Origin: CAVXXB01 sp963765585
GTDB lineage: Bacteria; Calditrichota; Calditrichia; JAJRVZ01
Length of the DNA: 64,000 nt
Reading direction: 5' to 3'
Assembly (NCBI GenBank): GCA_963765585.1
Contig: CAVXXB010000006.1
Span: 1-64,000, forward strand
The position numbers were made by a program, and so were the translations under genes. Under the pieces are notes generated by a model, which ran no database searches, was not told the origin of the DNA, and worked only from the letters and a program-made list of their open reading frames with translations. Positions within the stretch are counted from its first letter, which is position 1, and the number at the start of each line of letters is the position of its first letter. Shown piece after piece: positions 49,176 through 57,417 of the stretch.

Positions 49176-49600
49176 TTTTATAACCTATTATCGATATTAA
49201 AAATCTATCGTTTAGGAATAATTAGCAAAATAATGGAACTTCACCGGAAATATTTTCCGGTGAATATAAATATAATTAAATGATATTAGCACCGATAATT
49301 TATTGAAAATCATATTTTTAGTCAATGGGAATTAGGTTTGGATTGTGGATTTGGGATTTAGAAAAAATATATTTAAGGGTCATCCCGAAGGGACCTTTTA
49401 CCCGGGCGTATCATATATAACCGCAAAGGAAGCGATGAAGAAGAAAAGATCGCAGAGATGACCCACCCCCTCGGTCCCCCTCCCTAAACTTCGTTTAAGG
49501 AGGGGGAGGAATTTATAACGAAGTATGAGTCCAGATCGCAAAGTCTGTATCCTGCCCTGTCATGTCGCAGAGACCCTCTCGTTGTGTTGATTTCTTATTT

Positions 49601-49684
49601 AACCCCTTCGGGGTTATGGATCGTGGATGTATCACCCACCGTGGGCAACACCCACGGCTAGAATTGTTAAGCCCCTACGGGGCT
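49601..49684. repeat. REP-like hairpin triplet A
   Basis: Three hairpins: 49601-49615 (AACCCCTTCGGGGTT), 49639-49657 (CCGTGGGCAACACCCACGG), 49670-49684 (AGCCCCTACGGGGCT). The same order and the same GGGCAAC centre as in the ends of the RAYT element. Confidence 0.85.
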
Positions 49685-49975
49685 AATATACCGGTGATTT
49701 GGCAATAAATATGCCAGTCTTCGGGTATTATATTAATCATCCGGCATGTTCCAAATCTATCCTATTCATTAGTAATCTAAACCATGGCTAAAAGGTTCTT
49801 ATCCATAGGATCCCGTTCCGGGACACAATGACCATTCTTGATATAGAAACTGAGAACTTGAGCCTTGGTCCTTGTACCTTGAACCTACAGCCTGGCGCCT
49901 GGAGCCTGAAGCCTGCATCTTGCATCCTGCCCTGTCATCTCGCAGAGACCCTCCCGCTGTGTTGATTTCTTATTT

Positions 49976-50059
49976 AACCCCTTCGGGGTTATGGATCGTG
50001 GATGTATCGCCCACCGTGGGCTACGCCCACGGCTAGAATTGTTTAGCCCCTCCGGGGCT
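49976..50059. repeat. REP-like hairpin triplet B
   Basis: Hairpins at 49976-49990 (AACCCCTTCGGGGTT), 50014-50032 (CCGTGGGCTACGCCCACGG) and 50045-50059 (AGCCCCTCCGGGGCT). Direct repeat of triplet A with covarying loop changes. Confidence 0.85.
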
Positions 50060-50178
50060 TTTATAACCGGTAAATTAGCAATAACAATGCATTTTTATTC
50101 CAGTCATCCAGAATTCTTTTGCTCATCCAACGGTACACATAGTGAAACGAGAAGCGAGTGCCGAGTGACCAGTATCCA

Positions 50179-51975
50179 TTACCACAAATACGACATCATC
50201 AAATTCCCCTGGGCAAATTTGGAGTTTTGCCTCCCGGTATCAACAAGATTGGTAATTGAGAAGTATGCCCGGAATTGTAGTCTTCGGTTATAGGGATAAA
50301 AAACGCGCACATAGGGGCTTGTTTTTGAAAAATCGCGGGCGACTCGTTTCTCAGGAACATGGCGCCATCCACGCCGCAGGTAGACGGATATACCAAAATC
50401 TATGGTCAGTCTCAGGATATTCTGTTTTTGCAAATAGATATCATAATAAATATTCTCATTACTCTCCAGAAGCCTTTGGGTAAACTCCTGTTCATAAAAG
50501 GTTCCACGGTCCTCTAATTCCAGTCGGCCATAAAACCCCAGGGCCATCTCACGAAAAACCGGTATACTCAAGGAATCTGAAATCACATATTTACGGAACA
50601 CAAAACTTCGGGTTTCGTCCAGTAATTCATCATAATCATATACCGTATAATTAGCCAGCACATAGGTTTGTAGTAAATTTCTGAATTTCCGGTACCCATA
50701 TTTAACTGATGCACCTAACCGGTAGATACGATTCCAGTTATTGTTAGCACTTTGCTCCTCGAGAATATATATTTTATGAAAAAAATTTGTGTAAAAATTA
50801 AAATTTGCAGACAGCAACGGGCTAAAGTGATGCGAGTAGTCGATTTCACCAATAAACCGGATTTCATCACGATCATCATGATTTGTTGTTGTATCCGGTG
50901 TTTCATACTCGAATTTCACAAAACTCATACGGAGGTTAATATTATCAGAAAGAGTCGGGTTGTAGAATAGTTCGGCGTTCAGACTGGTATGCAACGCCTT
51001 GCTATCGGTTAAGATATTCTGGTTATCCTGAGTTTCCTGAAAGGTATGTAAGCCAAATCTGGTCACCAAATTTCCGGAATAATGACGATAAGATATGCGA
51101 TTTTCAATACGCATAACGTCACGCTGATTGGCATTCACCTCCTGGCCTGAGGTATTTAGCACAATTGGTGAATCATCATAAATATTCCTTGAATCCAGCA
51201 GAGTGATAAATTCAAGCCGCGCATACGGTGAAAATCCATAATAAAGATAATTGTACAGTCCCTTGTGCTCGATATCTACCTGAATAATATCATAGCCATT
51301 TTGAGCAAAATATTGCTGGTTATTAATACTGTAAAGTAGGGCCAGAGAATCGCTTGTCAGCGGGGTAAATTGTTTTTTGATCATTATATTAGCCATATTG
51401 GCAGCATTCTGTCGTTCCGGGAAAAAGTCGAAATCAGAAAGAATACGGATATCGGTGTTATACCCGTTCAATGAATACCGGAGTAGTTTCAGATCCAGCC
51501 CTGTATCATAACCATAGTCTATAATTGCCTTATTTTCTGATTGCTGATAGCCCAGATACGGCATCAGTTCAAGATTTGTACCCACCTGATAATTACCCTG
51601 AAAACCGACTGCATGATTGCTGAATTTGGTTGTATTGATATTTTGCCGGTCAGTAAGACTCCAGGAATTAATATAGATTCCATTATACATGCTACCACTT
51701 TTATAAAATAAAAACGCATTGAGATTGTTTTCATCCCGCCACTGACTCACATCTTTGCTGGGTGCAATCTGGTTGGAATGGAGGGCATCGATAAATTTTA
51801 TGCCAGGGCCATATTGCGGCTCAATCTCCAGCGATAACACATTATGCCAGTCCCACGTTATATGCTGTTTTGTAAAGGTACTGCGAAATTGATTAGCGAG
51901 GGGGATAGTTATTCTGTATTGTGCGAATAAAGTGGTGCTGAGAAATATCAGCAAAATGGTAAGAGTTTTGTGCAT
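50179..51975 (-). CDS. Outer-membrane beta-barrel protein, unknown family
   Basis: A 598-residue protein with a signal peptide (LTILLIFLSTTLFAQ). The rest alternates short strands rich in Tyr, Phe and Asn with polar turns (YNGIYINSWSLTDRQN, HAVGFQGNYQVGTN, FRNLLQTYVLANYTVYDYDE) and ends with an aromatic residue (MMSYLW), as expected of an outer-membrane barrel with about 26-30 strands. It could be a DUF5916-like or other porin-like protein; no family was recognised. It lies 14 bp downstream of an FtsB-like gene. Confidence 0.65.
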   Translation of the reverse strand: MHKTLTILLIFLSTTLFAQYRITIPLANQFRSTFTKQHITWDWHNVLSLEIEPQYGPGIKFIDALHSNQIAPSKDVSQWRDENNLNAFLFYKSGSMYNGIYINSWSLTDRQNINTTKFSNHAVGFQGNYQVGTNLELMPYLGYQQSENKAIIDYGYDTGLDLKLLRYSLNGYNTDIRILSDFDFFPERQNAANMANIMIKKQFTPLTSDSLALLYSINNQQYFAQNGYDIIQVDIEHKGLYNYLYYGFSPYARLEFITLLDSRNIYDDSPIVLNTSGQEVNANQRDVMRIENRISYRHYSGNLVTRFGLHTFQETQDNQNILTDSKALHTSLNAELFYNPTLSDNINLRMSFVKFEYETPDTTTNHDDRDEIRFIGEIDYSHHFSPLLSANFNFYTNFFHKIYILEEQSANNNWNRIYRLGASVKYGYRKFRNLLQTYVLANYTVYDYDELLDETRSFVFRKYVISDSLSIPVFREMALGFYGRLELEDRGTFYEQEFTQRLLESNENIYYDIYLQKQNILRLTIDFGISVYLRRGWRHVPEKRVARDFSKTSPYVRVFYPYNRRLQFRAYFSITNLVDTGRQNSKFAQGNLMMSYLW

Positions 51976-51989
51976 TTACTGCCAGGGAT

Positions 51990-52334
51990 TTACTCATCTT
52001 CGACGATTTGATACACCTTCTCGTCTTTTTTCTTCATTTTATACTTTTCACGAGCAATTTTTTCAATATACTCCGGATCATTTTCGATTTTTTCTTTTTC
52101 TATTTGCAGCTGTTTATTTTCTTCCTGCAACTGTTTTATTTCATTTTCGAGATCATGCTTTTGTTTTGTGAAAGTAAAAAACTGAATCGTGCCACGTTGA
52201 CCCGTTGCAAAAAAGACCAGCACCAGAAAAAATACTGCAAAAATAACAATTTTTTTGAGCCTTTTTTTACGATTCAGGTGATGCAGAATCTCAGCAAGTT
52301 TTGTGTTTTTTGCTCTGTTCGGTGCTTTTGCCAT
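51990..52334 (-). CDS. FtsB/DivIC-family septum formation initiator
   Basis: A 114-residue protein: basic N-terminus, one membrane helix (IVIFAVFFLVLVFFATG), then a coiled coil (LENEIKQLQEENKQLQIEKEKIEN) and the family end DPEYIEKIAREKYKM. FtsB-type proteins join FtsL and FtsQ in the divisome. Following enolase on the same strand is the classical eno-ftsB order, here with a 500-bp repeat spacer inserted. Confidence 0.9.
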   Translation of the reverse strand: MAKAPNRAKNTKLAEILHHLNRKKRLKKIVIFAVFFLVLVFFATGQRGTIQFFTFTKQKHDLENEIKQLQEENKQLQIEKEKIENDPEYIEKIAREKYKMKKKDEKVYQIVEDE

Positions 52335-52848
52335 AATAAAATATGATTCATTTAAATATTAATAAAATATAAGAGATAAATAAAGAAAAGGCAATTCTGA
52401 TCCGTGGATGGATATGTTTGTAGTGACAAAGCAAAAAAGTCCCTAAGCACCTCAGTCCCTGAGTCCCTACAGGCAGAAAGTACAAGGAGCAAGGTTAAGG
52501 GACAAGGCGTCAGGCGCCAGGCTTCAGGATCCAGATTTCTGAAGGGTCATGCTGCCCAAGAATGGTGATCCTATGGAAAAGAATCTTTTAACGGGCTAAC
52601 AAACAAGCATTTGATTGGAATTTGCATATTATACGAAGGCATACTTTTATTAACCGCAATGACGCGCAGAGGAGACACATGAGTTCGCAAAGTAAATAAA
52701 TTAATAAAAGTAAAAACAATAGAATGTTGAATATTGAAAGTCTTAAGTACTTTTTACTTCGAAATTCTACATTCGAAATTTCTAATTTTCAGAACCTGAA
52801 GCCTGGTGCCTGGATCCTGAAGCCTCTATCCTTGTGCCTTTGGCCTGT
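52335..52848. repeat. Palindromic word-repeat spacer between eno and ftsB
   Basis: No gene. Left: AAAGTCCCTAAGCACC, AAGTACAAGGAGCAAGG, CGTCAGGCGCCAGGCTTCAGG. Centre: unique AT-rich DNA with GACGCGCAGAGGAGACAC. Right: GAATATTGAAAGTC, AGTACTTTTTACTTCGAAATTC, CCTGAAGCCTGGTGCC, CCTTTGGCC. Confidence 0.8.
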
Positions 52849-54135
52849 TTACAACTTCCCAAACACCGATTTACCACGATAAATTGCCGTGTCACCAAGA
52901 ATTTCCTCGATGCGGAGGAGTTGGTTATATTTGGCAATCCGGTCACTGCGTGAGGCGGATCCGGTTTTAATTTGTCCGACATTGGTGGCGACTGCAAGGT
53001 CTGCGATTGTACTGTCCTCTGTTTCACCTGATCTGTGTGATATTACAGCGGTGTATCCGGCATTATTTGCCATTTCGATGGCATCCAGGGTCTCGGTCAA
53101 TGTTCCGATCTGATTAACTTTGATCAAAATCGAATTGGCGATATTTTGTGTAATGCCCTTCCACAAACGTTCGGTATTTGTTACGAACAAATCATCACCG
53201 ACGATTTGTATCTTATCACCCAATTTTTCCGTCATTGTTTTCCAGCCATCCCAGTCATCTTCGGCCATACCATCTTCAATGGATACGATCGGGTATTTTT
53301 TGACCCAATCCACGTAATAATCAGCCATTTGATCAGAAGTTAACTCACGATTTTCTGAGGCCAGAATATATTTTTTCTTTTTGGCATCATAGAATTCGCT
53401 GGAGGCCGGATCAAGTGCCAGAAAAATGTCTTCACCGGCTTTATAATTTGCTTTGGTAATCGCCTCAAGAATTACTTCAATTGCTTCTTCATTTGATTTT
53501 AAATCCGGGGCAAAGCCACCTTCATCACCCACCGCGGTGTTGTATCCCTTTTTGTGGAGCACGGTTTTCAGATTATGAAAAATCTCCGCACCCATACGGA
53601 TGGCCTCACTAAATGAAACAGCACCGGCCGGTACGATCATAAATTCCTGCAAATCAACATTATTATCAGCATGTGACCCACCGTTCAAAATATTCATCAT
53701 GGGAACCGGTAATACCTTTGCATTTACTCCGCCCAGATATTGAAACAGGGGCAATCCCATGGCATCGGCGGCCGCCTTGGCTACGGCCAGTGATACTCCC
53801 AGAATGGCATTGGCACCGAGATTGCTCTTGTTGGGAGTGCCATCCACATCGATCATCAGATTGTCTATCCCGATTTGATCGGTGGCATCCAGGCCGATCA
53901 GTTTTTCAGCAATTACTTCATTTACATTGCGAACTGCGGTGAGTACACCCTTGCCCATGTATCGATTTTCATCTTTGTCACGTAATTCATTTGCTTCATG
54001 CTCTCCGGTCGATGCGCCGGATGGCACAGCGGCCCGTCCCATAGCACCACTTTCCAAATACACATCCACTTCCACCGTGGGATTGCCACGGGAGTCTAAT
54101 AATTCGCGTCCAAGTACATCAATAATAGCTGTCAT
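52849..54135 (-). CDS. eno: Enolase
   Basis: A complete 428-residue enzyme: DSRGNPTVEVDVYL, PSGASTGEHEANELRD, metal and catalytic positions in VGDEGGFAPDL, SIEDGMAEDDWDGW, IVGDDLFVTN, the catalytic lysine in LIKVNQIGTLTET, and SHRSGETEDSTIADL. It converts 2-phosphoglycerate to phosphoenolpyruvate. The gene is upstream of ftsB, and its 5' side carries an inverted hairpin triplet about 350 bp away. Confidence 0.98.
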   Translation of the reverse strand: MTAIIDVLGRELLDSRGNPTVEVDVYLESGAMGRAAVPSGASTGEHEANELRDKDENRYMGKGVLTAVRNVNEVIAEKLIGLDATDQIGIDNLMIDVDGTPNKSNLGANAILGVSLAVAKAAADAMGLPLFQYLGGVNAKVLPVPMMNILNGGSHADNNVDLQEFMIVPAGAVSFSEAIRMGAEIFHNLKTVLHKKGYNTAVGDEGGFAPDLKSNEEAIEVILEAITKANYKAGEDIFLALDPASSEFYDAKKKKYILASENRELTSDQMADYYVDWVKKYPIVSIEDGMAEDDWDGWKTMTEKLGDKIQIVGDDLFVTNTERLWKGITQNIANSILIKVNQIGTLTETLDAIEMANNAGYTAVISHRSGETEDSTIADLAVATNVGQIKTGSASRSDRIAKYNQLLRIEEILGDTAIYRGKSVFGKL

Positions 54136-54943
54136 TTTTTTATCTCCAAAGTTTGATTTTATGATTTACAATAGCTTTAATTTTACCTATTTAGTGTAAG
54201 AAGGTCAAGGGGGGAAATGGATAAATGGATGCAGGATACAAGATACAGGATGCAGGCTGTAGGTTCAAGGTACAAGGACCAAGGATCAAGGATCAAGTTC
54301 TCAGGTTCTATATCAAGAATGATCATTCTGTCCCGGAACGGGATACTCTTCATAAGTAATCTAAACCATGGTTAAAAGGTTCTTATGCATAGGATAGATT
54401 TGGAACATGCCGGATGATTAATATAATACCCGAAGACTGGCATATATATTGCCAAATCATCTGGTATATTAGCCCCGTAGGGGCTTAACAATCATAGCCG
54501 CGGGCAACGCCCGCGGTGGGCGATACATCCAATATCCATAACCCCGAAGGGGTTAAATAAGAAATCAACACGGCGGGAGGATCTCTGCAAGATGACAGGA
54601 CAGGATACAGGCTTCAGGCACCAGGCTGTAGGTTCAAGGTACAAGGATCAAGGATCAAGTTCTCAGGTTCTATATCAAGAATGGTCATTGTGTCCTGGAA
54701 CGGGATCCAATGGATAAGGAACTTTTATGATCCTTTTTTCTTTGTGCCTTTGAGTCTTGGTGGTAAAATTCTTCCCCCTCCTTAAACGAAGTTTAGCGAG
54801 GGGGACCGAGGGGGTGGGTCATCTCCGCGATCTTTGTGCCAAAACAATTCATCCCCCTCCCAAAAACCGAAACTTTTATTTGATAACGGGAATGATGATG
54901 TGTAAATTTTTAGTTTATATAGTTAATAACTAAGGTAGTGTGG
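54136..54943. repeat. Divergent repeat spacer, mirror image of 49440-50090
   Basis: No gene. GATGCAGGATACAAGATACAG and CAAGGTACAAGGACC words, then the inverted hairpin triplet (54471-54554) and inverted copies of the flanking DNA (CCCGGAACGGGAT, AATCTAAACCATGG), a second partial copy at 54655-54720, and the C-tract element at 54770-54838 inverted relative to 49455-49512. Promoters of eno and panD must be here; none is clear. Confidence 0.8.
54471..54554. repeat. REP-like hairpin triplet C (inverted)
   Basis: Hairpins 54471-54485 (AGCCCCGTAGGGGCT), 54498-54516 (CCGCGGGCAACGCCCGCGG) and 54540-54554 (AACCCCGAAGGGGTT). Order is reversed compared with triplets A and B. Confidence 0.85.
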
Positions 54944-55309
54944 ATGCAACGTACAATATTAAAATCAAAAATTCACCGGGCGACCATCACTGACGCTGAT
55001 TTAAACTATGAGGGCAGCCTGACAATTGACGCACATCTGATGGAAAGCGCAGATATTCTGCCCTATGAAAAAGTAGATGTCGTCAATATAAACAATGGCC
55101 AGAGGTTTACAACCTACGCCATTGAGGGGATCCCGGGATCCGGTGATATTTGTTTAAACGGTGCCGCTGCACGACTTGGGAATGTGGGTGATCTTGTGAT
55201 CATCATAACCTATACCAATCTCGCCGACGAAGAAATCCACCATCACCAGCCAATTGTGGTCTTAGTTGATGAAGAAAACAAGGTAAAATCAACGCACGTG
55301 ACTGCTTAA
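54944..55309 (+). CDS. panD: Aspartate 1-decarboxylase
   Basis: About 121 residues from ATG 54944 (MQRTILKSKIHRATIT); a GTG two codons earlier is less likely. The self-cleavage site is YEGSLTID, where the serine becomes the pyruvoyl group, and YAIEGIPGSGDICLNGAAA follows. PanD makes beta-alanine for pantothenate and CoA. First gene of a plus-strand run, four bases before the ClC gene. Confidence 0.95.
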   Translation: MQRTILKSKIHRATITDADLNYEGSLTIDAHLMESADILPYEKVDVVNINNGQRFTTYAIEGIPGSGDICLNGAAARLGNVGDLVIIITYTNLADEEIHHHQPIVVLVDEENKVKSTHVTA

Positions 55310-55313
55310 GTAC

Positions 55314-57380
55314 ATGGAAGACCCGGAAAAGCAAACAAAATCTATTTTTAAACGACTTTCAGACAAAGCCGTTTTCCTAGTCAATCGATTCAAGATGGGT
55401 GAACATTCATTTGTTCTAACCGTTGCGGTCATGATCGGTATGCTCGGTGGCTTTGCCGCCGTGGGCATCCAATATGCCATTCATGGATTTGAGAATTTAT
55501 TCTGGGGTGGGGATTTTAACCTTGACACTATTCTGGATATTCACTGGGGCTGGAAAATATTTATTCCGGCAATGGGTGGCGTGTTTGTCGGACTGATCAT
55601 TCAGTTTGTTGCCCGTGAAGCCAAAGGGCATGGCGTACCTGAAGTTATGGAAGCCATATCTTTACGAAATGGAATCATCAGGCCGCGTGTGGTTGCCGCC
55701 AAACTAATGGCATCTGCAGTGTATATCGCCTCAGGTGGTTCTGTTGGTCGTGAAGGACCGGTCATCCAGATCGGTTCGGCTATCGGTTCGAGTCTCGGCC
55801 AACTCTTTAGAGTAAACCCCAAAAGAATGCGTACTTTTGTCGCTTGTGGCGCGGCATCGGGAATCGCTGCTGCGTTCAATGCACCCGTCGCAGGTGCTTT
55901 GTTTGCCGTTGAAGTGATTCTTGGTGATTTTGCCGTACCTCAATTTAGCCCGGTAGTGATCTCATCGGTCATGGCGACCGTGGTATCACGTCATTTCCTG
56001 GGCGATTTCCCGGCATTCGTAGTTCCGAAATATCATCTGGGATCTCCGGTTGAACTCAGTTTTTATGTCATATTAGGATTTCTGGCAGCATTAGTGGCCC
56101 TATTATTCATCAAAACCTTGTACAAATCAGAAGAATTTTTTGACAATCTTAACTGGCCTGAGTGGGTAAAAGCGGGACTTGGTGGTGTTTCCATCGGCCT
56201 TATCGGAATTTTCTTTCCACAGATATTCGGTGTTGGATACGATACGATTACCAGTGCGCTAAACGGAACGCTTATCTGGCAACTTGCGCTGGGACTTGTA
56301 TTTTTGAAAATCATTGCCACGTCAATGAGCCTTGGTAGCGGCGGGTCAGGTGGTATTTTTGCCCCCTCTCTTTTCCTTGGTGCAGTGCTCGGCACGTTTT
56401 ATGGTTCGGTAATTGCCACATATTTTCCGGATCTGGAAATTTATCCTGGTGCCTACGCCCTGGTGGCAATGGGCGGCGTCGTTGCTGCGGCGACACATGG
56501 TCCGATTGCCGCTATATTGATCATTTTCGAAATGAGTGGTGATTATAAAATTATACTTCCGTTGATGATCACCTGTATTATCGCAACCATTATTGCAATG
56601 CGGGTAAAAAAGGAATCAATTTATACTTTAAAACTTAAATTACGTGGTATCAATCTTTATGGCGGTCGTGAGATTAACGTCCTAAAATCATTAAACGTGA
56701 GTAATGTGTACCGAAAATCAGTTGAGACATTGCTTGAATCGGTACCATTTCCGGATATTGTTGAGAAAATGGCCAATAGCCGGCATTCTTTATTCTATAT
56801 AATAAATGAAAAAAGCAATCTACAGGGTTCGATTTCTATAAATGAAATCCGGCAGACAATTATTGATTATGAAAATTTAAAGAACCTCCTGATTGCCACA
56901 GACATTATGAATCCTGAGGTTATCACCGTGGGAATTGATGACAATCTTGATGATGTAATGAAGAAATTTGGCCGGTATAATATAGATGAATTTCCTGTTA
57001 TGGCCAAGGATGGTGAAACAATTGCAGGTAGCATCTGGCAACAGGATGTGATTGAAATCTATAACCGGCAAATATTTTTACGCGATATGTCCGGTGAACT
57101 TGGAATCGGTATTCAAAAAACAGTAAAGCAACATTTTGTTCCTGTTTATGAAGATTTTAATCTGATGGAACTGGAAGCGCCAAATGTCTTTATTGGTAAA
57201 ACACTGCGACAGTTAAATTTGCGACAAAAGTACGGTGCTGAAATTATCTTAATTAAAAAGAATCCAAATAAAGTGGATCAGGAAACCATTCAACCCGATG
57301 CCAATTATAAAATCGGCCTGGGTGATGCACTTTTAGTATTCGGAACAAAGAAAAATCTTGAAATTTTGGAGAAACAGTAG
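55314..57380 (+). CDS. ClC-family chloride channel/antiporter with CBS and RCK-C domains
   Basis: A 688-residue protein. Residues 35-425 are the ClC core: GHGVPEVMEAISL in place of the usual GSGIP, the gating glutamate in GGSVGREGPVIQIG, and GSGGSGGIFAPSLFLGA. Residues 465-585 include a CBS pair (ATDIMNPEVITVGIDDN). The end (FIGKTLRQLNLRQKYGAEI, YKIGLGDALLVFG) is a TrkA-C/RCK-C ligand-binding domain. It carries chloride or another anion across the inner membrane. The GHGVP variant lacks the serine that favours nitrate/chloride choice in known members, so selectivity may differ. Confidence 0.92.
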   Translation: MEDPEKQTKSIFKRLSDKAVFLVNRFKMGEHSFVLTVAVMIGMLGGFAAVGIQYAIHGFENLFWGGDFNLDTILDIHWGWKIFIPAMGGVFVGLIIQFVAREAKGHGVPEVMEAISLRNGIIRPRVVAAKLMASAVYIASGGSVGREGPVIQIGSAIGSSLGQLFRVNPKRMRTFVACGAASGIAAAFNAPVAGALFAVEVILGDFAVPQFSPVVISSVMATVVSRHFLGDFPAFVVPKYHLGSPVELSFYVILGFLAALVALLFIKTLYKSEEFFDNLNWPEWVKAGLGGVSIGLIGIFFPQIFGVGYDTITSALNGTLIWQLALGLVFLKIIATSMSLGSGGSGGIFAPSLFLGAVLGTFYGSVIATYFPDLEIYPGAYALVAMGGVVAAATHGPIAAILIIFEMSGDYKIILPLMITCIIATIIAMRVKKESIYTLKLKLRGINLYGGREINVLKSLNVSNVYRKSVETLLESVPFPDIVEKMANSRHSLFYIINEKSNLQGSISINEIRQTIIDYENLKNLLIATDIMNPEVITVGIDDNLDDVMKKFGRYNIDEFPVMAKDGETIAGSIWQQDVIEIYNRQIFLRDMSGELGIGIQKTVKQHFVPVYEDFNLMELEAPNVFIGKTLRQLNLRQKYGAEIILIKKNPNKVDQETIQPDANYKIGLGDALLVFGTKKNLEILEKQ

Positions 57381-57417
57381 TATCGTGGAATATCATTAAT
57401 TCCACCCACTAAATATT

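Larger units (their letters stand above)
49176..50178. repeat. Long repeat spacer with two REP-like hairpin triplets
   Basis: No gene. A C-tract element at 49455-49512 (CCCTCGGTCCCCCTCC ... AAACTTCGTTTAAGG), hairpin triplets at 49601-49684 and 49976-50059, conserved DNA between them (AATCTAAACCATGG, CCCGTTCCGGGACAC), CCTTGGTCCTTG and CCTGGCGCCTGGAGCC words. Short frames read through the hairpins are repeat-derived. The GAGTGCCGAGTG word precedes the end of the barrel gene. Confidence 0.85.

Noticed and set aside
49991..50293. 100-residue plus-strand ORF
   Set aside because: It reads through a hairpin triplet and the end of the barrel gene; repeat-derived shadow frame.
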